DNA of 39,468 nucleotides, taken from contig JAFTCE010000034.1 of NCBI GenBank assembly GCA_017454855.1, forward strand, positions 1 through 39,468. Reading direction: 5' to 3'. The notes under the pieces were generated by a model, which was given only the letters and a program-made list of their open reading frames with translations, made no database searches and was not told the DNA's origin. The DNA comes from Desulfovibrio sp. (lineage in GTDB: Bacteria > Desulfobacterota > Desulfovibrionia > Desulfovibrionales > Desulfovibrionaceae). This document shows, piece after piece, positions 1 to 10,928 of this stretch (the first letter of the stretch is position 1; each line of letters opens with the position of its first letter). The position numbers were made by a program, and so were the translations under genes.

Positions 1-2
1 AG

Positions 3-269
3 GAAAGTTTAGGGCGTCAGGGAGAGACTAACATCATATCTGAGTCTGGTTTGTATGCTCTTGTTCTTCGTAGCAACAAACCCAATGCCAAAGAATTTGC
101 GCGTTGGGTACGGAAAGAAGTCCTGCCTTCAATCCGCAAGTACGGCATGTACGCATTGCCCAAGGATTACCCTGACGCTCTACGCGCCTTGGCTGCATCG
201 GAAGAGCATCTTGGACATGACGGGCATGAACACAACGATGACCGGATGCATGGGGCAGGGGGCAAATAG
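3..269 (+). CDS. Phage antirepressor fragment (Bro-N domain), 5' end outside window
   Basis: A reading frame open from the left edge encodes 88 residues ending at TAG 267-269. The pattern ISESGLYALVLRS, then KPNAKEFARWVRKEVLPSIRKYG, is characteristic of the C-terminal half of the BRO-N domain of prophage antirepressors, which act at phage operators or on repressors. The family usually continues into a DNA-binding or KilAC/ANT domain. Here, after a short PKDYPDALRALA stretch, the protein runs into a His/Asp-rich tail of about 20 residues and stops, so it appears truncated or recombined at its 3' end. No other phage gene is recognisable in the window. The domain assignment is firm; whether the gene is a functional short form or a remnant is inference. 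Confidence 0.7.
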   Translation, partial: ESLGRQGETNIISESGLYALVLRSNKPNAKEFARWVRKEVLPSIRKYGMYALPKDYPDALRALAASEEHLGHDGHEHNDDRMHGAGGK

Positions 270-515
270 GTAGCCTTCCACCTTCTACCGGACACCTGAA
301 ATGCGATGACCCCGACCATGTCACGGGACTTGCAGCCGCACCATTTTGGGGTGCTGCTAGCAAGTTCCGCGTCAACGGCACCTATGAGCTAAAGATATGC
401 TGAAGTCGCGTCCCACGCGGGCGCGTGTGTATCGGCAGCTCGCTTGGCTTTCCCCGGCGCAAAATTTCACTACGCTAGCCGCAGTACTCCGAACTGGCGT
501 ACAAATCAGTTTTTT

Positions 516-3161
<2,646 letters not shown>

Positions 3162-3164
<3 letters not shown>

Positions 3165-3179
3165 GTATGTTTGCTCCTT
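3162..3179 (-). promoter_or_regulatory. secA ribosome binding site with CTG start codon
   Basis: On the minus strand AAGGAG (complement of 3174-3179) is followed by nine bases and then CTG TTT GGT. This is a near-ideal Shine-Dalgarno and spacing in front of a non-standard start codon. Translation from CTG gives FGFLFKKIFGSKND after the initiator, matching the family N-terminus residue for residue. A sequencing error that changed an ATG or TTG is the alternative explanation. Confidence 0.6.
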
Positions 3180-3220
3180 GTGGGGGGGCAGGGCATCGAG
3201 CGCTGCCTTTCCCGATCGAT

Positions 3221-4966
3221 TTATGCGTCCTGTTCCAGCTCGGCAAGGTGTTTGCGAGCAAAATCCAGGGTCGGGTTCAGCTCCAGGGCGGCGCGTAAAT
3301 GGTTGCGCGCTTCGTCCCGTGCGCCCAAAAATTTTTCGCACAGGCCGAGATTGGCCAAATCCATGTCCGAACCCTTGTCCACACGCAGAACGGCGCGGAA
3401 GGCTGCTGCAGCTGCGGCATAGTCGCGGGTCTTGAAGCGGGCCACACCCAGCAGGTTGCCGTATTCCTTCATTTCAGGGCAGAGACGGAAGGCTTCCTCA
3501 AGAGCTGGCAGGGCCTCCTGCCAGCGCTCGTCCAGGGTGCTGGCATAGCCCTGGTAAAAGGCTGCCAGAGCCTGCGAATCCGTATCGGGCTGTAAAGGTA
3601 CGGCAGCGGCAAATGCCTTGCGTGCGGTTTCGCGGTCTTCAGCGCGCAGGGCGAGCATGCCCTGAAAAAAAGGCACAAAATGCGCGTCGGGGTAGCATTC
3701 GGCCAAGACGGCCAGTCCGTGCCTGGCCGTGTCCATATCTGCTTCTTCCACGAGTTTGCGGCCCGTGAACAGGCCGAGGCTTTCATTGCGATCGCGTTCA
3801 CGAAATTCCAGGCCAGGCACAATGCTGTAGTGGGTCGGCACACCTACGGCAGGGTGGGTTGTTTCGGCGGCATAGAGTTCCAACGGTGCCAGATGGTGTG
3901 CGGCGGTGAGGAGTTCTTTGCATATGTCTTCTGAAGACACGTCCGGAAGGCTGGAAAGGGACGCCATCGGCCCTTGCAGCAGCCAGTCTGCCTGGTCGAG
4001 GCTGGTAAATTTGGGCAAGCCAGAAGCCTCGTAACAGGCATTGGTGCAGAAATCACCCGCTAGTTGGGCTACTTCCGTAACGGCGCGTATGGCTGCCTTG
4101 GCCGGTGAGGCAGCCGTGCCGGCCGTGAAGACGATTTCCGAAGTGTCAGGCAAGGTAGTGGGATCCCATGCCAGGGCGGCTACTGTGGGCAGGGGCATAT
4201 GCAGAGAGAAATCCTTGAGTACCAGACGCACACCCTGTTGCGCGAAGGCATTGAGGAGACCTGCGAGTACTGGGTCATGGTCGCAGGATGCGGGATCAAT
4301 GCTGTGCAGACAGGGACGAAGGCGGTCAATGCGGCAGCAGACGTGGCGTTCCACCAGCTCACAGAGGCCCTGCAATAGGGATTCCTCAGTGCTGTTGCCC
4401 GCCGAGGTGCCGTTGAATTCTCCCAGGAGCTTGAACCAGTCCAGGGGCAGCCATGTGCATCGTCCGTCCGTGATGCGCGTGGTTGGGTAGAAGTGCCAAT
4501 GGACAAGGTTCAGCACGCGGCGTGCCTTTTCAGGAGCAAGGCTGTCATGCACGGAAAGCAGCATGGAATCCAGGGGCAGGAGATCGTCGCCAAAGCGGGC
4601 CTCAGCCTCGCTCCATGTGGCGCTGACCATGTGCGGCTGTTGTTCCCAAAAGCTGAAAAAAGCATAGCGTTCCATCAGTTCCATGAGCGCGGAAGCCTCG
4701 GCCTGCTCCGGCGAGGAACCCTTGCCCATTTGCTTACGCGTGGGCATGATGCGTTTGGCCTCAGCGCCACATTCGCTCAAAAAGACGGGAATGCCCAGCC
4801 TGCCCACATCCACGCGGCGCGTGCGGGCCAGGATGTCCAAACCGCTGACCGCCAGCTTTTGGCGCACGTCGGCGATGGTTGCGGCAGGGGTCACGGTCTT
4901 GTCTAGGTCGCGGGTATAGCCCTTGGGGCAGGCATGAAGAACAATGCGTGGAAGCTGTGCGTTCAT
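3221..4966 (-). CDS. YcaO domain protein with C-terminal TPR repeats
   Basis: The 581-residue protein has an N-terminal YcaO domain and a TPR tail. YcaO domains bind ATP and activate peptide backbone amides (azoline or thioamide formation); E. coli YcaO instead supports beta-methylthiolation of ribosomal protein S12. The ATP/Mg-binding signatures are visible: SALMELMERYAFFSF near residues 91-105 and GNSTEESLLQGLCELVERH near 190-210. From about residue 410 there are four or so TPR-like helix pairs, ending ALELNPTLDFARKHLAELEQ. The PxPxP C-terminus of azoline cyclodehydratases is absent and no TfuA partner or precursor peptide is seen, so substrate and chemistry are unknown. Its ATG overlaps the stop of the upstream methyltransferase gene (ATGA at 4966-4963), implying translational coupling; secA follows after 56 nt. 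Confidence 0.88.
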   Translation of the reverse strand: MNAQLPRIVLHACPKGYTRDLDKTVTPAATIADVRQKLAVSGLDILARTRRVDVGRLGIPVFLSECGAEAKRIMPTRKQMGKGSSPEQAEASALMELMERYAFFSFWEQQPHMVSATWSEAEARFGDDLLPLDSMLLSVHDSLAPEKARRVLNLVHWHFYPTTRITDGRCTWLPLDWFKLLGEFNGTSAGNSTEESLLQGLCELVERHVCCRIDRLRPCLHSIDPASCDHDPVLAGLLNAFAQQGVRLVLKDFSLHMPLPTVAALAWDPTTLPDTSEIVFTAGTAASPAKAAIRAVTEVAQLAGDFCTNACYEASGLPKFTSLDQADWLLQGPMASLSSLPDVSSEDICKELLTAAHHLAPLELYAAETTHPAVGVPTHYSIVPGLEFRERDRNESLGLFTGRKLVEEADMDTARHGLAVLAECYPDAHFVPFFQGMLALRAEDRETARKAFAAAVPLQPDTDSQALAAFYQGYASTLDERWQEALPALEEAFRLCPEMKEYGNLLGVARFKTRDYAAAAAAFRAVLRVDKGSDMDLANLGLCEKFLGARDEARNHLRAALELNPTLDFARKHLAELEQDA

Positions 4967-5733
4967 GGGCGCTCCAAAATGAGGATGTTGTAGATACGGC
5001 GCTGCTCCAAACCATCGTCGTCGTGCGTTGTCACGCCGATATGGCCTTCAGAGACGTGGAAGCATTTGGCCGCCAGCTTGGCAAAACGCGGCTTGGCTCG
5101 GGCCATGTCCGTGCAGAAAAATGCCTTGCCGCCCGGAGCAAGATGGCGTGCCACAAATTTGACCAGCGGGCGGTGCAGCTCATCGAGGTAGAGGATTTCC
5201 GAGGCGGCTATTCTGTCGAAGCCCGTAGCAAGGATTGTACTTTGGCCAGGAGCGGCCACATCCAGACGGGCCGTGGCAATGCGCTTGCTCAGGCCGTTGC
5301 GTAGCACGTTGGCACGGGCAAAGAGCAGTGCCTGCTCGACCACATCCGTGAGCAGGATGCGTGCAAAACCGTAGCGTGCCGCCACGAGGCTGAGGACGCC
5401 GCAGCCGGCCCCGAGTTCCAGCAGCGTTGTGCCCTTTGGTTCGTATTTGCGCAGCAAACGGCCCAGCACGAAGGAACCGGGCCAAATTTTAGCCCAGAGG
5501 GGCAGATCGCGTAGGGGATTGCGAACGGCCTTGCGCCTGAGCAGGGCGTCCACATGGGCCTGCATGTTGCGGATGGCAAGCACTTCCAGTGGATGGTCGT
5601 CCACCTGTAGGGGTTCGAATTCCACCTCGAAGTCTGCGCTGATGCGTTGCAGCAGGGTGTCAAGTTCCGTCTGTTCCTCTGGGGTGAGCAGGGGGCTTGC
5701 CTGGGCAGCGGGGGTCGGTTGCGTTATGGTCAT
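4963..5733 (-). CDS. Class I SAM methyltransferase, Methyltransf_16-like (protein lysine methyltransferase type)
   Basis: A protein of about 256 aa with a Rossmann methyltransferase core: LWAKIWPGSFVLGRLL precedes motif I ELGAGCGVLSLVAARYG, followed by the acidic LLTDVVEQAL strand and ASEILYLDELHRPLVKF. The tryptophan-proline region before motif I and the S-E-I-L-Y segment resemble the METTL21/ETFB lysine methyltransferase group, so a protein substrate is plausible but inferred. The ATG at 5733 is chosen because AAGG lies 7 nt upstream; a GTG at 5769 would add 12 residues without a good ribosome binding site. It is the first gene of a minus-strand operon with the YcaO-TPR gene (4-nt ATGA overlap) and secA, and is divergent from prmA. 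Confidence 0.8.
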   Translation of the reverse strand: MTITQPTPAAQASPLLTPEEQTELDTLLQRISADFEVEFEPLQVDDHPLEVLAIRNMQAHVDALLRRKAVRNPLRDLPLWAKIWPGSFVLGRLLRKYEPKGTTLLELGAGCGVLSLVAARYGFARILLTDVVEQALLFARANVLRNGLSKRIATARLDVAAPGQSTILATGFDRIAASEILYLDELHRPLVKFVARHLAPGGKAFFCTDMARAKPRFAKLAAKCFHVSEGHIGVTTHDDDGLEQRRIYNILILERP

Positions 5734-5926
5734 GCCAATACCTTGGGCAGGAGGAATGTTGGGATGCACAGTAGCCGTATTTTTTTTTCATGGCAATGCA
5801 AACTATCATGCACGGCCAGGACGATGGTCTGCTCCAGGCATGTGACGGCGCTCGACCTCGGGCCTGTTCTCTGGCATCATGGCTTTGGGGCACAAACGGC
5901 CTCGGAGAGCTTCTGGGAGTGAAGAG

Positions 5927-6772
5927 ATGAAAAAACTGTTTTGTTTGGAGGTTGTGGCAGCTACGGAGGACGTGGATCGCGTGACAGGCATTCTGGCCCT
6001 CAACGTGTCCTTCGGCTGGGAGGAGGAAGCCCTGCCCGGTGGGGAGACCAGATTTCTGGTGCATTGCGAGCAGGAAGCCTTTATCAGGGAATTGCTGGGC
6101 AGCATCAGGCAGGCACTGCCCCACGCGCAATGTACGCTGACCGAGCAGGAGGCTCAGGACTGGATGAGCGCATGGCGGCAGTTTTTTACGCCTGTGTTCT
6201 GTGGCCGCCGCTTTGTGGTGCTGCCCCCCTGGCTGGCAAACAGCGGGGAATATGCCGATCGGACGGTCGTACTTATTGAACCCAAAAGTGCCTTTGGCAC
6301 GGGGCATCATGCCACCACGGCCTTGTGCCTCAGAGTGCTGAGCGATCTGCTGGATTCCGGGCGGGTTTTGGCCGGACAGCGCTTTCTGGATCTGGGCACC
6401 GGCAGCGGCGTGTTGGCCATTGCCTGCTGCAAAAGTGGTCTTGAGGGCGATGGTTATGACATTGATCCCTTGGCCATTGACAATGCCCGGGAAAACCGTA
6501 CCCTCAACAAGGTTGCTGGCCTGACCCTCGGTATCGGCAGTGTGGACGAGCTGCAGGGACAGTATGACCTGGTGTTGGCCAATATCCTGGCCGCACCCTT
6601 GAAGGACATGGCCTTTCTCCTTGTGGCCAAGTGCAAGCCCAAAGCGTGCCTTGTGCTTTCCGGCCTGCTCGTGACCCAGGCGGATGACGTGGAAGCAGCC
6701 TATATGGCCCAGGGCCTGGCTTCTGCCAGGCGCGTTGTGGACGGCGAGTGGTGCGCCCTGGTCTGGCAATGA
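5927..6772 (+). CDS. prmA: Ribosomal protein L11 methyltransferase
   Basis: PrmA trimethylates lysines and the N-terminus of ribosomal protein L11 with SAM. The 281-residue product has the PrmA substrate-binding N-terminal region, the family signature EPKSAFGTGHHATTALCL, SAM motif I DLGTGSGVLAIA, GYDIDPLAIDNARENR, and the catalytic-loop-like LVLANILAAPL. The ATG at 5927 is preferred to an in-frame ATG at 5879 because GGGAGTGAAGAG lies directly upstream and family members start with a similar short strand (MKKLFCLEVVA). It is transcribed away from the methyltransferase/YcaO operon across a 193-nt spacer and is followed after 6 nt by a small membrane-protein frame. Confidence 0.93.
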   Translation: MKKLFCLEVVAATEDVDRVTGILALNVSFGWEEEALPGGETRFLVHCEQEAFIRELLGSIRQALPHAQCTLTEQEAQDWMSAWRQFFTPVFCGRRFVVLPPWLANSGEYADRTVVLIEPKSAFGTGHHATTALCLRVLSDLLDSGRVLAGQRFLDLGTGSGVLAIACCKSGLEGDGYDIDPLAIDNARENRTLNKVAGLTLGIGSVDELQGQYDLVLANILAAPLKDMAFLLVAKCKPKACLVLSGLLVTQADDVEAAYMAQGLASARRVVDGEWCALVWQ

Positions 6773-6778
6773 AACGCC

Positions 6779-7093
6779 ATGCCTCTGACGTCTTGTGACA
6801 ACACCGGCACGATCCCAGGACATCTTGTGCTGCATTTGCCTTCAGACATGGAGGCAGCCTGGTTTTTTGCCCTGCTGTTTTTTTCTGGCGGTCTTGTGCA
6901 GCTCTTGGGGCTATGGTGGCGACGAACATCTGTTCTGGTAGTTGGTGCTGTATTTGTGTGTTGTGCAGCCTGGCTGGATCGCGATCCCGTTTTGGCCGTG
7001 GGGCAGTTGCTCGTTACCGCCGCCTTGTGGCCTCTGGGGCGTCGGAAGGAGCAGCAGCCTCCTCAAAAAAACACACGTACACACGGGAGGTGA
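6779..7093 (+). CDS. Small hydrophobic membrane protein, unknown function
   Basis: A 104-codon frame starts 6 nt after prmA. The product is hydrophobic, with about three predicted membrane segments (WFFALLFFSGGLVQLLGL, SVLVVGAVFVCCAAWL and VGQLLVTAALWPLG) and a basic, glutamine-rich C-terminus (GRRKEQQPPQK). No family is recognised. Neither this ATG nor the in-frame ATG at 6848, which would remove 23 polar N-terminal residues, has a clear ribosome binding site; 6848 may be the real start because the first membrane segment follows at once. Its position suggests cotranscription with prmA, but nothing shows a functional link. Confidence 0.5.
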   Translation: MPLTSCDNTGTIPGHLVLHLPSDMEAAWFFALLFFSGGLVQLLGLWWRRTSVLVVGAVFVCCAAWLDRDPVLAVGQLLVTAALWPLGRRKEQQPPQKNTRTHGR

Positions 7094-7124
7094 GTGTGGA
7101 GCATCTGGGGGGCTAGAGAAAGTT

Positions 7125-7331
7125 CTACGGGGCAAAGGTATATTCTGGCGGGCGGTAGCTTTCGTTGGCTTTGCGCACTTCCGGCCAGTAGTTCTCGTCG
7201 TGCTTGCGTAGTTTGGGCGCTTTTTGGGATGCCTGCACCGCCGATGGGTGCGTGGCCTTGCCCTTTGGGCTTGCGCAGCCGCCCCCCAGGAGCAGGGCGA
7301 GGCAAGATATCAGCAGCAGGGTGGGTTTCAT
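7125..7331 (-). CDS. Short lipoprotein, unknown function
   Basis: A 68-residue product with a lipoprotein signal: MKPTLLLISCLALLLGGGC ends in a lipobox whose Cys is residue 19, so the mature peptide is about 50 aa, lipid-anchored and polar (HDENYWPEVRKANESYRPPEYTFAP). The ATG at 7331 is preceded by AAGGA at 7-nt spacing, better than the in-frame upstream start at 7355. It lies 100 nt downstream of the glycosyltransferase on the same strand and is convergent with the prmA unit. Lipoprotein export by Sec and lipidation by Lgt are expected; the role is unknown. Confidence 0.72.
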   Translation of the reverse strand: MKPTLLLISCLALLLGGGCASPKGKATHPSAVQASQKAPKLRKHDENYWPEVRKANESYRPPEYTFAP

Positions 7332-7431
7332 CAAAAAATCCTTTGTGTTTTGCAATATCCCCTTCAGGGGAAATGCGCTTCACGAACAAGACTACCTTGG
7401 CAGGTGTACATGGGCGAAGCCTGTGGCCTCA

Positions 7432-9057
7432 CTAACGCACACCATCTGCGCTTGCTCTTCCCCCCGGGAAGAGGTGGCCATAGTGAGGGGCATTGCAACA
7501 TTCCGAAGCCAGAAGCTCTGTCATGTGCCGTACACGCTGTGCGTAGCCGTGTGCCGTACGCAAATGTTCCCGCCAGGCTCGGCGCAGAGCCCGGGCTTCC
7601 CGGGGACGAGAGCGCAGAAACTCCAGACGGGGGCTAAAATCCTCCGGTTTGCGCAGGGCAATGGGTTCGGTCAACTCCTGCGGGAAGATGTCCAGGCCCT
7701 GTGTGGCATCACTGAGCAGCAGTCCGCCGCAAGCCCAGACATCGAAATGCCGTTGGCTCAGACTGCCGGGCAGTAACAGGCTGGTCACGTTGAGTACGGT
7801 CTCGGCTGAGGCGTAGAGATTCGGCAGGGCCGTGTAGTAATCCACGGGCGCAAGTATCTGAACTCCGGGCAACAGGCTGTGCCAGCCCGCGTCGCCCAGC
7901 ACGCGGATGCCGCCCGCCCGTCCGGCGCCGGCGGCCAGCAGCCAGCGTACCCTGTTGGCTTGGGCGCAGCGTTCCGCGCCCAGGCCCGGGTTTCTCAGGG
8001 CATGACCGGGCCAGAAGGCTCCGCCCATACGCGCATGCCACCAGAAAAAATGTGGTCCGTCTCCTGGCCCGGAACTGGCGGCCAATGTCCGTGCTGCCTC
8101 TTCTTCCAGCGTTTGGGGCACGCGTGCGGCGGCAAAAAAACGCTCTCTTGCGGGAAAGGCGGAACGGCCTACAAAGAGGGGGGACGTGGTTGCATGCCTG
8201 TTCTCAGTTCGCCACATATGGGGCGCTGTGGCCAGGGGGAGATGAAAGACGCGTCGCGCCCCCTGGCTGCGCAGGGATGGGAGGAATGTGGCGTCCGTGA
8301 CAAAGAGCTGTGCTTCTTTCCACCAGGGCAGACGCAATTGCGAGAGTACTTGCCAGGGATTGTCCACAAACCAGATGGCCACGGCAATGCCCAGTTCCTG
8401 GCAGAGATGGAAGACCCGACCTTGGGCATCCATGCCGCGCAGGTTGACGGAAAGCAGAAAGGCCGGTCGGCCCTGCGTCAGGAGCTGACGCCAGCGCCGC
8501 AGAAAATCTTCTGTCTGATTCCTTTCCCCTGGTCGTGAACGGCCTGCCAGGCAGGGCACATCTTCCAGAATCGGGCCAAATCCGCATTGCTCGAGGGCAA
8601 TGCGCAGCTCCTGGTGCAGCAGTTGCGCGTCGGAACCGGGCAGGAGTACGGCACGACAAGGTGATTTTTGGCCAGCGCACAGGGCTGCATCCATGCGTCC
8701 CAGCAGGGAACCCCAGAAATCCGGAGCCAGTCGCAGGCCAGGGGCATAAAAAAATCTGCGACAGTCAGCGCTAAGGCGCACGGCCTCCTCTGGCGTTACT
8801 CTTTGCCAGTGACTGGGCATGTTGACGAGTCTTTCTGGTCTGTCCAGGGCGGTCAGCGTGGCAGGGGCGTCCAGCCAGAAGACTGTGGGGGCGTTGGCAA
8901 GAAAGGGCAGAGTCCAAGGACTTCCTGGTCCCAGCCCCAGGAGCAAAATGGCCATGCCCGAACCTTCGCACTGCCAGGCATCAGGATCGTCGGGCAGGGT
9001 GCATTGGCGACCGGAAAAATCGGGCAGGCTGACGCGACGCGGCGGGCCGCTTGTCAT
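7432..9057 (-). CDS. CgeB-like glycosyltransferase (DUF3880 plus group 1 GT domain)
   Basis: The 541-residue protein has the two-part layout of CgeB/DUF3880 glycosyltransferases. The N-terminal half contains RPAFLLSVNLRGMDAQGRV followed by GIAVAIWFVDNPW, the typical strand-loop before the GT core. The C-terminal part contains YTALPNLYASAETVLNVTS, then QRHFDVWACGGLLLSDATQGL, the GT-B nucleotide-sugar-binding signature. The ATG at 9057 has GGAG 9 nt upstream and is preferred to an in-frame start at 9120. In Desulfovibrio relatives such genes occur near cell-surface or flagellin glycosylation functions, but no acceptor is suggested here. The gene is divergent from the phosphate transport pair. 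Confidence 0.82.
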   Translation of the reverse strand: MTSGPPRRVSLPDFSGRQCTLPDDPDAWQCEGSGMAILLLGLGPGSPWTLPFLANAPTVFWLDAPATLTALDRPERLVNMPSHWQRVTPEEAVRLSADCRRFFYAPGLRLAPDFWGSLLGRMDAALCAGQKSPCRAVLLPGSDAQLLHQELRIALEQCGFGPILEDVPCLAGRSRPGERNQTEDFLRRWRQLLTQGRPAFLLSVNLRGMDAQGRVFHLCQELGIAVAIWFVDNPWQVLSQLRLPWWKEAQLFVTDATFLPSLRSQGARRVFHLPLATAPHMWRTENRHATTSPLFVGRSAFPARERFFAAARVPQTLEEEAARTLAASSGPGDGPHFFWWHARMGGAFWPGHALRNPGLGAERCAQANRVRWLLAAGAGRAGGIRVLGDAGWHSLLPGVQILAPVDYYTALPNLYASAETVLNVTSLLLPGSLSQRHFDVWACGGLLLSDATQGLDIFPQELTEPIALRKPEDFSPRLEFLRSRPREARALRRAWREHLRTAHGYAQRVRHMTELLASECCNAPHYGHLFPGGRASADGVR

Positions 9058-9189
9058 GATGGGAGACTCCTTTGTGGCAGCAGCTGCCGATTGCCAGCCT
9101 CGCTGCCAACTGCAACGCAAACATGCTCGTGACGGCTACAGCATAACTCACAAGCGTAGGCGGCACAAGCAGTCTGGCGTGTTTAGTGG

Positions 9190-9217
9190 TTGCAGAAGCG
9201 GACATTTTGGGTATACT
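9190..9217 (+). promoter_or_regulatory. Promoter for the phosphate transport pair
   Basis: TTGCAG at 9190-9195 and TATACT at 9212-9217 are separated by 16 bases and lie 52 nt before the DUF47 start codon. This fits a sigma70-type promoter with a good -10 and an acceptable -35. No Pho-box was identified. Confidence 0.5.
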
Positions 9218-9268
9218 CAAGGGGCGGGTTTTCATGCCTGTTATTTGAACTTCAAAAAAGGAAACCGC

Positions 9269-9898
9269 ATGTTCCCTGCCCTGATGCCCAAATCGGCACC
9301 GTTTTTCACCATGCTGCTGGAGCAGAACGCCATCCTGCGCCAGACGAGTGCCCGTCTCATTGCCATGCTGGAAGATATTTCCGCCAAGGACAAGGTTCAC
9401 AAGGAAATTGCCCTTCTCGAAGAGCAGGGGGACAACCTGCACGTCAAAATCCTCCGCGAGATTACCCGCGCCTTCATCACTCCCATTGATCGCGAGGACA
9501 TCCTGCGCATCAATCAGGAACAGGAAGAATGCATCGACTGTTTGCAGAGTTTAAGTACGCGATTGTACATCTTTGAATTTCCCCGTATCCGTTTTCCCAT
9601 GCTGCAACTATCGCGCAACATCAGCGCCATGCTGGAACTCACGCATGAGATGCTGGACGGTCTTTCCCGGCGCGTGGATTGTCACAAGACCCACGCCTTT
9701 CACGAGCTGCGCGGTGAGTGCGAAATGGTGCTGGCCGCTGGGCTGGGGGAAGTCATGGACGATAATCAGGATCTCACGCTCAAGCTCGTCATGCATGTGG
9801 TCAAATGGAGCCAGGCATATGAGCGCATGGACATTGTCCTGGAGCAGGTAAATACAGTGGCGGAAACCATTGAAGAAGCGGTGTTCAAGCATGTGTGA
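9269..9898 (+). CDS. DUF47 family protein, Pit-associated phosphate transport regulator (PhoU-like)
   Basis: A 209-residue all-helical protein of the DUF47/PhoU-like family, typically cotranscribed with and modulating Pit phosphate permeases. Family features seen are KDKVHKEIALLEEQGDNLHVKILREI and TPIDREDILRINQEQEECID, the conserved acidic helix that holds metal in PhoU-like proteins. The ATG at 9269 follows AAGGAA and gives normal length; an in-frame start far upstream at 8819 would run through the intergenic region and is rejected. Its stop overlaps the pit start by 8 nt, indicating coupled translation. Confidence 0.9.
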   Translation: MFPALMPKSAPFFTMLLEQNAILRQTSARLIAMLEDISAKDKVHKEIALLEEQGDNLHVKILREITRAFITPIDREDILRINQEQEECIDCLQSLSTRLYIFEFPRIRFPMLQLSRNISAMLELTHEMLDGLSRRVDCHKTHAFHELRGECEMVLAAGLGEVMDDNQDLTLKLVMHVVKWSQAYERMDIVLEQVNTVAETIEEAVFKHV

Positions 9899-10895
9899 GA
9901 TACCGCTGCTGCTGGCGTTCATTGTCCTCGTAGCCCTGGTCTTCGATTTCACCAATGGCGCGCATGACTGCGCCAACGCCATAGCTTCCGTGGTTTCCAC
10001 CAAGGTGGTGACCCCGAGATTTGCCGTGACGGCGGCTGCTGTCCTCAATCTGGTGGGTGCTCTGCTGGGCACGGAAGTGGCGCGCACGCTCGGCAGCGGC
10101 ATTGTGCTGCCACACGTCGTGGAAAGCAGTCAGCTACTCGTGCTGGCGGCGCTGCTGGCCGCCATTGCCTGGAATTGTATCACCTGGTATTTCGGCATTC
10201 CTTCATCCTCGTCCCATGCCCTCATCGGCGGCCTCATAGGCGCGGCCATTGCCGATGCCGGTCTGGACGCTCTCAATGTCCAAGGCATCGTCAGCAAGGT
10301 TCTTATCCCCTTGATAGCCGCCCCCTTGGCCGGCTTTACGGGGGGCTTTTTGTGCATGTGGGCCATGTACTGGATATTTTGTCGTGTACACCGGCATGTG
10401 GTCAATGTGTTGTTCCGACGCCTGCAGCTTTGTTCAGCGGCCTTCATGGCCACGAGCCATGGTCTCAATGACGCCCAGAAAACCATGGGCATCGTCACCT
10501 TGGCCCTGTTCATCTTTGGTCAGACGGAAAGCATGGATGTGCCCCTGTGGGTCAAACTGTCCTGCGCTGGCTCCATGGCCTTGGGGACGGCTTTGGGCGG
10601 TTGGAAAATCGTGCGCACCATGGGCAGCCGAATTTTCAAGCTGGAGCCCGTGCATGGCTTCACTGCCGAGAGTTCGGCGACGATGGTCATAGCGGCAGCC
10701 TCCACGCTGGGCTGCCCCGTCAGCACCACGCACACCATATCGGCCTGCATTTTTGGCGTTGGTTCGGTCAAACGCCTTTCGGCCGTGCGCTGGAACGTCG
10801 CTGTGAACCTGGTCACGGCCTGGGTGCTTACCTTGCCTGCCGCCGCAAGCGTGGGATTTGTCTCCTGGGAGATATTGCACATCTTTTGGGGGTGA
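9891..10895 (+). CDS. Inorganic phosphate transporter, Pit family
   Basis: The 334-residue membrane protein carries the Pit/PHO4 signature twice, as expected of the internal duplication: FDFTNGAHDCANAIASVVST near residue 20 and AFMATSHGLNDAQKTMGIVT in the second half. A conserved WYFGIPSSSSHALIGGLIGA segment and a matching GCPVSTTHTISACIFGVG segment also occur. About ten membrane helices are expected. It imports phosphate, or metal-phosphate, driven by the proton or sodium gradient. The ATG at 9891 overlaps the DUF47 gene by 8 nt. The second-signature polar residues are intact, so the transporter appears functional. Confidence 0.94.
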   Translation: MCEIPLLLAFIVLVALVFDFTNGAHDCANAIASVVSTKVVTPRFAVTAAAVLNLVGALLGTEVARTLGSGIVLPHVVESSQLLVLAALLAAIAWNCITWYFGIPSSSSHALIGGLIGAAIADAGLDALNVQGIVSKVLIPLIAAPLAGFTGGFLCMWAMYWIFCRVHRHVVNVLFRRLQLCSAAFMATSHGLNDAQKTMGIVTLALFIFGQTESMDVPLWVKLSCAGSMALGTALGGWKIVRTMGSRIFKLEPVHGFTAESSATMVIAAASTLGCPVSTTHTISACIFGVGSVKRLSAVRWNVAVNLVTAWVLTLPAAASVGFVSWEILHIFWG

Positions 10896-10928
10896 AGGAT
10901 ACAGCCGATTGCACACAAGGAGATACCA

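Noticed and set aside
242-403. Stop-free frame after the Bro-N gene that reads somewhat protein-like
   Set aside because: Only about 53 codons, no start with ribosome binding site and no recognised family; may be degraded phage sequence but not listed as a gene.
5590-5610. GGTTCGAATTCC stretch resembling a tRNA T-loop
   Set aside because: It is inside the methyltransferase coding sequence and no cloverleaf can be built around it.
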